DNA of 17,157 nt from CAYMRB01 sp964392615. Lineage in GTDB: Bacteria; Planctomycetota; UBA8108. Positions 1 through 8,360 of this stretch are shown in pieces (positions within the stretch are counted from its first letter, which is position 1; each line of letters begins with the position of its first letter). The stretch is taken from the NCBI GenBank assembly GCA_964392615.1, contig CAYMRB010000205.1, positions 1 through 17,157 on the forward strand, read 5' to 3'. Below the pieces are notes generated by a model, which was not told the origin of the DNA, made no database searches, and saw only the letters and a program-made list of their open reading frames with translations. A program made the translations under genes and the position numbers.

Positions 1-143
1 CGACGCCGACCCCGACTCCGACACCGACCCCGACACCGACTCCGACTCCGACACCGACTCCGACTCCGACACCGACGCCGACTCCGGCGCCGACTCCCCA
101 CCTGCCCGTGGACCCCGCCGTCGCCTGCCCCCTACAATGGTAG
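1..143 (+). CDS. C-terminal end of an upstream protein with a Thr-Pro repeat tail (partial)
   Basis: The frame starting at base 3 reads sixteen dipeptide units (fourteen Thr-Pro, one Ala-Pro, one Thr-Pro), then a short tail ending CPLQW and a TAG at 141-143. The proline codon is almost always ccg while the third base of the threonine codon varies freely. That variation is silent in this frame but would change residues in the Asp-X frame, which supports Thr-Pro as the real reading. The reverse-strand Gly-Val frame would also be silent, so the strand is not proven; the in-frame stop 42 bases before the next gene's start favours +. Thr-Pro tails usually act as extended linkers or wall-spanning stalks in secreted proteins. 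The rest of the gene is outside the window, so its function is unknown. Confidence 0.5.
   Translation, partial: TPTPTPTPTPTPTPTPTPTPTPTPTPTPAPTPHLPVDPAVACPLQW
3..98 (+). repeat. Hexanucleotide tandem repeat (ACN CCG)n, 16 units
   Basis: Sixteen consecutive 6-bp units of the form ACN-CCG run from base 3 to 98, with one GCG-CCG unit and a final ACT-CCC. A partial 18-bp higher-order unit (ACT CCG ACT CCG ACA CCG) occurs twice in succession. The array probably begins before the window. Such arrays can change length by slippage in 6-bp steps, which would keep the reading frame and alter only the length of the Thr-Pro tail. Confidence 0.85.
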
Positions 144-172
144 GGCTGTCTCCCGGATGTCCCGTCGGTCTC

Positions 173-179
173 GAAGAGG
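173..179 (+). promoter_or_regulatory. Ribosome binding site of the CotH / lamin-tail gene
   Basis: GAAGAGG lies six bases before the ATG at 186. It is the best Shine-Dalgarno match near that gene and supports the chosen start over other upstream starts. Confidence 0.55.
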
Positions 180-185
180 TTTTCC

Positions 186-3100
186 ATGCCCCGCACTCGA
201 CGCCTCGTCGTCGTGCTCGTCGCGTCGCTGCTCTTCTCGGTCTGTACGCTGTTCGTCGACGCGGCCGACACCATTCTCGTGCCGCGCACCGCGAGCTGGC
301 ACTTCGTGCCCGGCGCGGCCGAGGCTTCCGATCCGATCGACGCTTGGCGGCAGCGCGGCTTCGACGACGGCGCGTGGGAGGAGCTCCCGGCGCCCTTCGG
401 CTACGGCGCGGAGAACGACGGGCCGTTCGGCACGGATTTGTCACTTCGCGAGCCCCCGATGCGGGGCACCCATACATCGATCTTCCTTCGGCGGACGTTT
501 GCCGTCGCCGCGGATGCGCAGCTCGTCTGGTACCGCCTGCTCGTCGACTACGACGACGCCTTCGTCGTTTGGATCAATGGCGAGCTCGTCCTCGCTCACA
601 ATATGCGCGGGGAGCCCGGCGATCCGATCACGATCGAGAGCCGTGCGCTGCGGGGGCATGAGGCGCGCGAGTACGAGGAGTTCATCATCTCCGAGCCCGA
701 GCGTTTCGTCGTGCCTGGCGAGACGAACGTGATGGCCGTCCAGGCGTTCAACGTCAGCGTGTCGAGCACCGACTTCAAGTTCGATTGCGAGCTCGTCGAT
801 CCGTTCGGGCCGGATATCACCGCCCCGAGCGTGGCGACGCGGATTCCAGCGGCCGGCGCGATCGTGCGTCGCCTGTCGCGCATCGAGGTGCGGTTCGACG
901 AGCCCGTCACCGGCGTCGATGCCGCCGATCTCATCGTCGCGGGTGCGCCGGCGGCCGCCGTGTCCGGTGGCGGGCCGGGGCCGTACGTGTTCACGTTCGA
1001 CGAGCTGCCGCCGGGCGAAGTCGCCGTGAGCTGGGCCGATGAGCACGGCATCATCGACCTGGCGCCGGCCGCCAACGCCTTCGGCGGCGGTCCGTGGTCC
1101 TACACGCTCGATCCGGACGCGCCGCCGCCGTCGATCCGCATCAACGAGTTTCTCGCTTCCAACCGCGGTGGGGTGGAGGACGAGGACGCGGACACATCCG
1201 ACTGGATCGAGCTCCTCAATCACGGCGATTTCGCCGTCAACCTGAGCGGCTGGACGCTGAGCGACGATCCGCGCGACTCCGCCGTCTGGAGCTTCCCGGA
1301 CGTGACGCTCGAGCCGGGTGAGCTCCTCGTCGTGTTCGCTTCCGGCAAGAACCGTCGCGACCCTGCGGCGGACCTCCACACGAGCTTCCAACTCGGCGCG
1401 GGGGGCGAGTACCTCGCGTTGTTCACGTCCGAGTCGCCGCCTTCGGTCGTTTCCGAGTTCGCGGACTTCCCACCGCAACGAGCCGATCACTCGTACGGCT
1501 TCGGCGCAGATGACTCTCTGGGGTACTTCGAGACGCCGACGCCCGGAGCGCCGAACGAAGGTGTCCCGCTGACCGCGCTTGCGGCCGAGCCTGTCTTCAG
1601 CGTCGAGCGCGGCTTCTTCGACACGCCGTTCGATCTCGTGCTGTCGACCGCGACCGAGGGCGCGTCGATCTGGTACACGACCGACGGCAGCGTGCCCCAT
1701 CCCGACAATCTCGCGACCGAGGTCTACACCGATCCGCTGCGCGTCGAGGGTATGCCCGACCGCGCGGCGCTGACGCTGCGTGCGGTCGCGCGGCGCGACG
1801 GCGTCGTCCCGTCTCGCGTCGTGACGAGCACGTACATCTTTCCGCAACACGTACTGACCCAGCCGGCACGGCCGGCGGGCTTCCCGACTCGGTGGGGGAG
1901 CGCGCCTGGCGTCGACTACGAGATGGACCCGCAGATCGTCGACGATCGGGAGGCGGCAATCCGCGACGCGCTCGTCAGCCTGCCGACGCTGTCGATCGTC
2001 TTCGACGTCGACGATGTCTTCGGGCCCGGCGGCATCTACTCGAATCCTCAGGGCGGCGGCGTCGCGTGGGAGCGGCCGTGCTCGACGGAGCTGATCTTTC
2101 CCGACGGCCGCGAGGGTTTCGCCATCGACTGCGGTCTGCGAATCTTCGGCGGCGCCAGTCGACGGCCCGACCGCTCGCCAAAGCACTCGTTGCGGCTCCT
2201 GTTCAAGGGCATCTACGGGCCGACCAAGCTCCGCTTTCCGCTGTTCGCGGACTCGACCGTCACCGAGTTCGACACGATCAGTCTGCGCGGCAACTACAAC
2301 AACTCGTGGATCCACTGGGACAGCGGCCAGCGCCGTCGCGCCATGATGATCCGCGATCAATGGGCGAAGGACACGACGCTCGACATGGGCCAGCTGGGCA
2401 CGCACGGATCGTACTTTCACGTCTATCTCGACGGCCTCTACTGGGGCATCTACAACGTCGTCGAGCGACCGAGTGCTCCGTTCGCGGCATCGCACATGGG
2501 CGGCGACAAGGAGGAGTACGACGCGCTGAACTCGGGCGCCGCGGTCGACGGGACGACCGCGGCGTGGAGCGCGATGATGGCCGCGGTCAGCCAGGCTGCG
2601 AGCAATCCTGCGCTTCTGCCTCAGGTGTACGACCACCTCGACGTCGACAACCTGATCGACTACATGCTGATGAACTTCTACGGCGCCAATCACGATTGGG
2701 ACAACCACAATTGGTATGCGGCGCGCCGCAACGTCCCCGGCGGCCAGTGGCGTTTCTTCAGCTGGGATGCCGAGCGCATCCTCGAGGGGGTCGGTGACAA
2801 CCGCACGGCGGTCAACGAGCCCAGCAAGCCGTCGGGAGTGCATCAGACGCTGCAGCGTATCCCGGAGTATCGCGTGCTCTTCGGCGACCACGCGCAGCGC
2901 CATCTCTTCGCGAACGGTTCGTTGACGCCCGAGAAGGCCGCTGAGCGTTTCACGGAGCGCGTGGACTTCATCGAGTCCGCCGTCATCGCCGAGTCGGCCC
3001 GTTGGGGAGACTACCGACGTGACGTCCATCCCGCGGTCAACGGACCGTTCGAGCTCTATCGCTACGAGCAGCACTGGCTGCCGGAGAAGAACCGCCTGCT

Positions 3101-5159
3101 GTCGTCGTACTTCCCGCGCCGCACCGACTTGGCCGTCGCCCAGCTGCGGTCGCGCGGGCTGTATCCGCGAACCGGCGCTCCGGTGTTCTCGCAGCACGGC
3201 GGCGAGATCCAACCGCCGTTCGCTCTGTCGATGGCGCTCCCGGACGGGCAGGACGGCATGATTCTGTACACGCTCGACGGCAGCGATCCGCGCGTTCCCG
3301 TGTCCGGTGCCGTCTTGCCCGGCGCGAACGAGTATGTCGCGCCGGTCGTCCTGGAGGGGCGCGCGGTCGTCAAGGCCCGTACGCTCGATGGCGAGAACTG
3401 GAGCGCGCTCGTCGAGGCGGTGTTCACTCCGCCGCCGAGCTACGACGGGCTCACCATCAGCGAGATCCACTTCAACCCGATCGAAGGCGGCGCTGTCGAG
3501 TTCATCGAGCTCGCGAATCTCAGCGCCGATGCGATCGACCTCGCCGGCGTGTCGATCAGCGATGCGGTCGAGTGCCGATTCGTCACGGGCCATGCCCTCG
3601 AGCCCGACGCGACGCTGGTCGTCGTCGGCGATGACCTCGCGTTTCGGGAGCGATACCCGGACGTCGACCCGGCCGCGACGTTCATCGGCAACCTCGCCAA
3701 TAGCGGCGAGAGGATCGTCGTCACGGCACCGGACGGCAGCGAGATTCTGTCCGTCGAGTACGACGACGGCGACTACTGGCCGCTCGTGGCCGACGGTTTC
3801 GGGCGGTCACTCGTGCTGGCCGACGCGACAGCTGATCCGAGCGAGGCGCACGCGTGGCGCGGGAGCACGGCGCTCGGCGGCTCTCCGGGAACGCTCGACG
3901 CGGCGAACGGCCCCGTAGGGCTGCGCATCTCCGAGGTGCTGGCGAGCGTCGACGATGGGCTCATGCAGGCGATCGAGATTCACAACGGCTCCGACGACAC
4001 GATCGTGCTCGAAGGCTGGTATCTGAGCAACCGCCGCGGCGACGAGGGCGATCTGCGCGGCTTCCGATTTCCCGCCGCCAGAGCCAACATTCCCCCCGGC
4101 GGTTACCTCGTCGTCGAAGGCAGCGAGTTCGAAGCGGCCTTCCGCCTCTCCGCGCTCGGTGACGACGTCTACCTGTCGCTGTTCGACGACGACGGCTCGG
4201 TCGTGTTCCTCCAAGGAGTGGACTTCAGCGCCGCCGAAGCCGGAGTCTCGTTCGGGCTGTGGGAGACGAGCACGGGCTCGCGGTTCACCGCGATGAGTCG
4301 ACGCACTCTCGGCGGGCCGAACGCGGCGCCGCTCGTCGGGCCTGTCGTGATTCACGAAATCCAGTACCACCCGCAGGACGGCGGCGTCGAGTTCGTCGAG
4401 CTGCGCAATCTGTCGGGCGAGGCGGTCGACCTCGGCGATGACTGGAGTCTGGCGGGCGTTCGCGACGTCGGGCTGGACGACGGACGATTCACGTTCGCGG
4501 GCGACGCGACGATTCCGGCGAACGGCTTCCTCCTCGTCGTCGCTGGCGATCCTGACGCGTTCCGCACCGAGCACGACGTGCCGGCGAACGTGCCGATCGT
4601 CGGACCGTTCGACGGCGTACTCGACAACGGAGGCGAGCGCTTGACGCTGCGGCGGGCGATCCGCGTGTTCGACATCCCGGCGACGACGCAGGCGGACCGC
4701 GTGCGCTACGACGATGCCGCGCCCTGGCCAGACGTCGCCGATGGCAGCGGGCCGTCGCTCGAGCGCATCGTCGCCGGCGACTACGGCGACGACGTCGCGA
4801 ACTGGGGTGCGTCGCTCGCCGCGCCGGGAACGCCCGGCCGGCCGAACTCGATCGGTGTCGAAGAGGGCGGCGGTTGGCGATTGCCGGCCGACACCGACGG
4901 CGATGGCCGAGTGACGCTGACCGACGCGATCAACCTGCTCGGCCACCTGTTCCGCGGCACGCCGCCCGAACTGCCGTGCGGCGACGGTACGGTCGACGAC
5001 CCGGCGAACGTCGCGTTCCTCGACGCGAACGGCGACGGCAACGTCGATCTGTCGGATCCGATCTGGACGCTCAACTGGTTGTTTGCGGGCGGCGCCGCGC
5101 CAGCGGCCGGCACGGAGTGCGTGCGCGTGGCTGGGTGTGTTGACGCTTGCGGCAATTGA
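186..5159 (+). CDS. Secreted CotH-kinase-family protein with lamin-tail domains and dockerin-like C-terminus
   Basis: This 1657-residue protein starts with a signal peptide (basic MPRTRR, hydrophobic core, likely cut after VDA near residue 26). Modules in order: jelly-roll-like domain (about 28-205); bacterial Ig-like domain (about 210-310, DITAPSV onset); lamin-tail domain (about 318-455); chitobiase C-terminal-like beta domain (about 469-555, WYTTDGS); CotH domain (about 596-990); a second chitobiase-like domain (about 997-1080, YTLDGSDP); three more lamin-tail domains (about 1089-1237, 1243-1375, 1387-1555); and two dockerin-like calcium loops (DTDGDGRV near 1569, DANGDGNV near 1612). In the CotH domain KHSLRLLFK (666-674), HDWDNHNWY (836-844) and SWDAER (859-864) fit the atypical kinase core. 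CotH proteins of spore formers phosphorylate coat proteins; here a surface or matrix role is inferred and kinase activity is unproven. The start is backed by a ribosome binding site. Confidence 0.88.
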   Translation: MPRTRRLVVVLVASLLFSVCTLFVDAADTILVPRTASWHFVPGAAEASDPIDAWRQRGFDDGAWEELPAPFGYGAENDGPFGTDLSLREPPMRGTHTSIFLRRTFAVAADAQLVWYRLLVDYDDAFVVWINGELVLAHNMRGEPGDPITIESRALRGHEAREYEEFIISEPERFVVPGETNVMAVQAFNVSVSSTDFKFDCELVDPFGPDITAPSVATRIPAAGAIVRRLSRIEVRFDEPVTGVDAADLIVAGAPAAAVSGGGPGPYVFTFDELPPGEVAVSWADEHGIIDLAPAANAFGGGPWSYTLDPDAPPPSIRINEFLASNRGGVEDEDADTSDWIELLNHGDFAVNLSGWTLSDDPRDSAVWSFPDVTLEPGELLVVFASGKNRRDPAADLHTSFQLGAGGEYLALFTSESPPSVVSEFADFPPQRADHSYGFGADDSLGYFETPTPGAPNEGVPLTALAAEPVFSVERGFFDTPFDLVLSTATEGASIWYTTDGSVPHPDNLATEVYTDPLRVEGMPDRAALTLRAVARRDGVVPSRVVTSTYIFPQHVLTQPARPAGFPTRWGSAPGVDYEMDPQIVDDREAAIRDALVSLPTLSIVFDVDDVFGPGGIYSNPQGGGVAWERPCSTELIFPDGREGFAIDCGLRIFGGASRRPDRSPKHSLRLLFKGIYGPTKLRFPLFADSTVTEFDTISLRGNYNNSWIHWDSGQRRRAMMIRDQWAKDTTLDMGQLGTHGSYFHVYLDGLYWGIYNVVERPSAPFAASHMGGDKEEYDALNSGAAVDGTTAAWSAMMAAVSQAASNPALLPQVYDHLDVDNLIDYMLMNFYGANHDWDNHNWYAARRNVPGGQWRFFSWDAERILEGVGDNRTAVNEPSKPSGVHQTLQRIPEYRVLFGDHAQRHLFANGSLTPEKAAERFTERVDFIESAVIAESARWGDYRRDVHPAVNGPFELYRYEQHWLPEKNRLLSSYFPRRTDLAVAQLRSRGLYPRTGAPVFSQHGGEIQPPFALSMALPDGQDGMILYTLDGSDPRVPVSGAVLPGANEYVAPVVLEGRAVVKARTLDGENWSALVEAVFTPPPSYDGLTISEIHFNPIEGGAVEFIELANLSADAIDLAGVSISDAVECRFVTGHALEPDATLVVVGDDLAFRERYPDVDPAATFIGNLANSGERIVVTAPDGSEILSVEYDDGDYWPLVADGFGRSLVLADATADPSEAHAWRGSTALGGSPGTLDAANGPVGLRISEVLASVDDGLMQAIEIHNGSDDTIVLEGWYLSNRRGDEGDLRGFRFPAARANIPPGGYLVVEGSEFEAAFRLSALGDDVYLSLFDDDGSVVFLQGVDFSAAEAGVSFGLWETSTGSRFTAMSRRTLGGPNAAPLVGPVVIHEIQYHPQDGGVEFVELRNLSGEAVDLGDDWSLAGVRDVGLDDGRFTFAGDATIPANGFLLVVAGDPDAFRTEHDVPANVPIVGPFDGVLDNGGERLTLRRAIRVFDIPATTQADRVRYDDAAPWPDVADGSGPSLERIVAGDYGDDVANWGASLAAPGTPGRPNSIGVEEGGGWRLPADTDGDGRVTLTDAINLLGHLFRGTPPELPCGDGTVDDPANVAFLDANGDGNVDLSDPIWTLNWLFAGGAAPAAGTECVRVAGCVDACGN

Positions 5160-5175
5160 TCCTTATGGAATGATA

Positions 5176-5203
5176 TTGACTGATGGCAAGTTGCGTGCAA
5201 GAT
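5176..5203 (+). promoter_or_regulatory. Candidate sigma-70-type promoter before the Uma2 gene
   Basis: TTGACT (5176-5181), 16 bases and CAAGAT (5198-5203) form a -35/-10-like pair in the most AT-rich short stretch of the neighbourhood. Transcription would begin near 5210, giving an almost leaderless message for the gene at 5212. The -10 matches only three of six consensus bases, so this is weak. Confidence 0.22.
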
Positions 5204-5206
5204 AGC

Positions 5207-5210
5207 GGAG
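5207..5210 (+). promoter_or_regulatory. GGAG ribosome binding site that may select a GTG start at 5218
   Basis: GGAG ends only one base before the ATG at 5212, too close for normal initiation, but seven bases before the in-frame GTG at 5218. Initiation at 5218 would remove two residues. Confidence 0.35.
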
Positions 5211-5211
5211 C

Positions 5212-5754
5212 ATGTCCGTGAAGACCCGCCCTCGCAAGACCGTCGAGGACTACCTGCAGCTTCCGGAGGACGTCCGAGCGGAGCTGATCGACGGGGAGCT
5301 GTACGTGACACCGGCCCCAACCAGCCGCCACCAGGAGATCGTCGGCAACGTCTACGCCATGGTGCGCGAGTTTGCGCGTCGAGGCGCCGGTAAGGCGTTC
5401 GTCGCGCCCGTCGACGTGCTGCTGGCGAGCGGAGAAGTTGTGCAGCCGGACGTGCTTTTCGTTTCTACGGCGCGGTTGGCCATCGTGACGGAGAGCGTCC
5501 GCGGCGCCCCGGACCTCGTGATCGAGGTGATCAGCTCGACCTCGCAAGAGCGTGACCGCATCGTCAAGCGGGGCCTCTACGCTCGCGGCGGCGTCAGCGA
5601 GTACTGGCTTGTCGAGGAGGCGACCCGCAGCGTCGAGGTGCTCGTGCTCGACGGCCAGGCGTACCGAGCGCACGGCTTCTTCGAGATCGAAGACATCGTC
5701 ACGTCCCCCGCACTCGAGGGGCTCGAGGTCGCGGTCGCCGACGTGTTCGAGTGA
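5212..5754 (+). CDS. Uma2 family endonuclease (PD-(D/E)XK fold, DUF820)
   Basis: The 180-residue length and the order of motifs match the Uma2 / DUF820 family of putative restriction-like nucleases: ELIDGELY (24-31), an SRHQEIVG helix (38-45), VQPDVLFV (77-84), GAPDLVIEVIS (98-108), KRGLYARGGVSEYW (119-132). The likely PD-(D/E)XK metal-site residues are D80, E105 and a following lysine, probably K119, with E24 or E29 in the first helix. These genes are often scattered singly and in many copies in planctomycetes and cyanobacteria; their biological role is unsettled. There is no methylase or other restriction partner nearby, so a restriction system is not supported. It stands alone between the CotH gene and a convergent hydrolase gene whose stop is 14 bases away. 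Start may be ATG 5212 or GTG 5218. Confidence 0.88.
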   Translation: MSVKTRPRKTVEDYLQLPEDVRAELIDGELYVTPAPTSRHQEIVGNVYAMVREFARRGAGKAFVAPVDVLLASGEVVQPDVLFVSTARLAIVTESVRGAPDLVIEVISSTSQERDRIVKRGLYARGGVSEYWLVEEATRSVEVLVLDGQAYRAHGFFEIEDIVTSPALEGLEVAVADVFE

Positions 5755-5768
5755 GCTCCGTCCCGCGG

Positions 5769-8306
5769 CTACTTCCCGGGCTCGCCCCAGATGAAGTCGT
5801 CTTCGCGCACGCGCCAATCGAGATCGAAGAACCCCGCCGTCAAGACGCCGCGGTGACCGTTCAGGAACACGTCCGGGCGGATCACGAGGCAGTCTGGAAA
5901 CCCGATGCCCGAGACGAAGAACCGCATGCGGTCCGTCGTTCGCATGCCGGCGACGCCACTTCCGCCGACGGCCCCCACGTACGCGGTGTCGCTTCCGGGT
6001 CGCGGGCGGACGAAGACGCAGCCGAGCTCGTCACTCGTGAACTGACGCTTTCCGACGTGCACGGTGCGTCGCCGCACGACGACGGGGCTCGTGGCGAGTA
6101 GCGTCTTCCATGAGGTGTTCGTGTCGGCGTTGCCGTACAGCACGACATTGCGATCCGGCTCGGCGCCGGGATCGAAGTCGCGATCGGCGATGACGTCGAC
6201 GGACGCGTTGCCGCGGTACAGGAACGTCGCCGCGTCGAAGCGCGCCTTCGCGAACGCCCAGGCCTGCTCGTCGGGCGTGCCTCGGGTCCCGTAGACGAAC
6301 TGCACCCGTCGTCGGAACACGTCCTTGAACGGGCCGTAGCGATGCGGCCCCTTGCGGCGGCGCGCGGGTCGCTCGATGCGCTCCCACGGGCCCTCGGCCG
6401 TCGTGCGCCGGAACCACAGGCGCTCAGCGGCGTGCGGCCATTCCAGGCCATCGAGCTTCGTGTCGTCGATCCGCACGCCGATCGACTCGTTCGGACGCAG
6501 GTGCGCGACGTCGACCGACAGCGTCTCGACGTTCGAGCTCGAGCCGTGGAATGCGCGACTGCCGGGGAGGTAGCGCATCCGGACGCGGCTCGGTTCGAGC
6601 ACGCGATGCTGCGCTTCGACCGTCAACCAGTGGCAGGACGCGGAGGCGCCGGGGTTGGCCGTCGTGAAGTCGACCTCGAGCACCGCATCGCGTGGGGGCA
6701 GCGCGCGCCGCGCGAACAGGTCGAACATCGGCGCCCAGTCGACGCAGCCGGCGCCGGGCTCATCGGAATCGTCCCACCAATGGCCCGCGTCGGGTTGTTC
6801 GTAGTAGTGAAGGTCACGATGGAAGGGCTCGAGCGCGCTCTTCATCTGCCTCGCCTGCGCGACGGGGACGTTGTCGTCTCGATCGCCGTGGAGCACGTAG
6901 ACGGCGGTGCGGGACAGATTGTGCACAGCCGCCAGGGTGTCGCTGGTCGCGCTCGCTCGCGAGAAGACGCGCCGCAGCGCGTCGTCGGCGTTCGTCGATC
7001 CCGTACCGACATAGGTCTGGAAGCTGATCCATCCGGCGCTCGGACCGATCGCCGCGAAGCGGTCCGGGAAGAGCGCGCCGAGCTGCCACGTACCGTGCCC
7101 GCCCATCGAGTGGCCGGTCAGATACGTCCGATGACGGTCCGTTCCGAAGCGGCGGTGAGCAAGCTCGAGCACCTCGAGCGCGTCGAGTCGACCCTGGTCC
7201 TCCCAGTCGAAACCGAACGGTCGGCGGTTCGTCGGCGCGACGATGTGCGCCCAGCTCTTCGCGCTGTACGCTCTCGCATGGCCGATCGCTTCGACGGCCG
7301 CGCCGTGAAGCGACAGGACGAGCGCCGGACGGCGCGAATCACCGGTGAGGGGTCGCGCGGGCTGTAGGGCGAAGTACTGCACGCTGCCGTCGATCTCGCT
7401 GCGGAACGTCTCGCGACGCGGAGCGCCGGGCTTCCGCACGCGAAGGTCGACCCGAAGGTCGTGCAGGATCACGGGATCGTCCTTCGGACCCCGCAGGAGC
7501 TCGAGTCGAACCGCAGCCTGGTCGTCGCCGCCGTCCGGGGGCGCCCCGGTCATTCGGAAGCCGACCTTGCGTGTCGCGAGCGGCGGCACGGTCGGCAGGC
7601 GCGTGATGACCGGTGCCGCGGACCCGAGCGCCGCCGCGATGCGGAGATCGGTCAGCGCGCGTCGCGTCGCGTTGACGACCACGACAGCGCCGTCGGCATC
7701 CACCGGCGCTCCCGCGACGAGATCGGGAAGCGTCGCGTCGCGCGTCTGCAAGAAGACGCGTGCGACCGGGTTGACGATACGGGCCTGCAGGCGACCTCGA
7801 CGAGCGCCCGCGAACAGGAGCCCGTTCCCGCCGACCCGCAGCGCGATCGGAATCGGACCCGGTCGACTCGAATAAGGATCGCCGACCCGCGGCCTCCCGT
7901 TGACGTAGACCACCCCGTGGCCGGTCGCATCGAGGAGAACGACGCGGTCGCGTGGACTCTCGACGCCGACCCACGCGTAGCCGCTCCGCAGGCCCGCGTC
8001 CGCGAGCCAGCCCTCCTCATCGGCCGTCGCGCGCTTCCACGCGCTCTGCGAACCGTCCGGGAGCGTGACCGTGTCGCCCTCTCGGGGGGGCGACCAGGCC
8101 CCGGTAGCCAGCGAGTGCGCGAGGACGTCGATCGTGAGCGCAGCACGCCGCGGCTGCGTTGCCCCGGTGAGGACGAGGTAGTCGCGCAGAGGCGTCAGGG
8201 GCTGCTCCTGAGCCTGGGACTTCAGAGCGGTCGACACCACGGCGAGCGGCAAAACCGCGGCGGCGACAGCGAATGTGAGCGGTGTGGGACGGGTGTGCAG
8301 GACCAT
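5769..8306 (-). CDS. Secreted alpha/beta hydrolase, prolyl oligopeptidase / PHB-depolymerase-like
   Basis: An 845-residue protein with a signal peptide (hydrophobic stretch about 10-27, probable cut near SQA). The catalytic core is in the middle: VLSLHGAAVEA (oxyanion region), nucleophile elbow GHSMGG with S400, acid in HGDRDDNVP (D477 best placed) and base H509 in DAGHWW. The set fits the S9 peptidase / feruloyl-esterase / PHB-depolymerase group of alpha/beta hydrolases, so an exported esterase or peptidase is likely but the substrate is unknown. About 320 residues before the core and 300 after it have no motif I recognise; the N-terminal part looks like beta-rich accessory domains. The start has GGAG six bases upstream (8313-8316). 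It is divergent from the DUF374 gene and convergent with Uma2, so probably a single-gene unit. Confidence 0.85.
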   Translation of the reverse strand: MVLHTRPTPLTFAVAAAVLPLAVVSTALKSQAQEQPLTPLRDYLVLTGATQPRRAALTIDVLAHSLATGAWSPPREGDTVTLPDGSQSAWKRATADEEGWLADAGLRSGYAWVGVESPRDRVVLLDATGHGVVYVNGRPRVGDPYSSRPGPIPIALRVGGNGLLFAGARRGRLQARIVNPVARVFLQTRDATLPDLVAGAPVDADGAVVVVNATRRALTDLRIAAALGSAAPVITRLPTVPPLATRKVGFRMTGAPPDGGDDQAAVRLELLRGPKDDPVILHDLRVDLRVRKPGAPRRETFRSEIDGSVQYFALQPARPLTGDSRRPALVLSLHGAAVEAIGHARAYSAKSWAHIVAPTNRRPFGFDWEDQGRLDALEVLELAHRRFGTDRHRTYLTGHSMGGHGTWQLGALFPDRFAAIGPSAGWISFQTYVGTGSTNADDALRRVFSRASATSDTLAAVHNLSRTAVYVLHGDRDDNVPVAQARQMKSALEPFHRDLHYYEQPDAGHWWDDSDEPGAGCVDWAPMFDLFARRALPPRDAVLEVDFTTANPGASASCHWLTVEAQHRVLEPSRVRMRYLPGSRAFHGSSSNVETLSVDVAHLRPNESIGVRIDDTKLDGLEWPHAAERLWFRRTTAEGPWERIERPARRRKGPHRYGPFKDVFRRRVQFVYGTRGTPDEQAWAFAKARFDAATFLYRGNASVDVIADRDFDPGAEPDRNVVLYGNADTNTSWKTLLATSPVVVRRRTVHVGKRQFTSDELGCVFVRPRPGSDTAYVGAVGGSGVAGMRTTDRMRFFVSGIGFPDCLVIRPDVFLNGHRGVLTAGFFDLDWRVREDDFIWGEPGK

Positions 8307-8360
8307 GCGAGGCTCCGTCGGCGGTGGCCGGGCAGTTGACGAGGGGCGGATTCACTTGCC

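Noticed and set aside
441..3593. 1050-codon open frame on - opposite the CotH gene
   Set aside because: Its translation is Arg/Val/Asp-rich with no recognisable domain, and it mirrors a + frame full of recognised domains. Long antisense frames are expected in GC-rich genes.
5212..5754. Uma2 gene as part of a restriction or defence system
   Set aside because: No methylase, helicase, toxin or other defence partner lies beside it; it is flanked by a surface-protein gene and a secreted hydrolase gene.
8307..8360. Promoter with TTGACG at 8336-8341 between the divergent genes
   Set aside because: The only -10-like sequence (GATTCT at 8363) is 21 bases away, beyond the usual 16-19, and lies within the chosen coding start.
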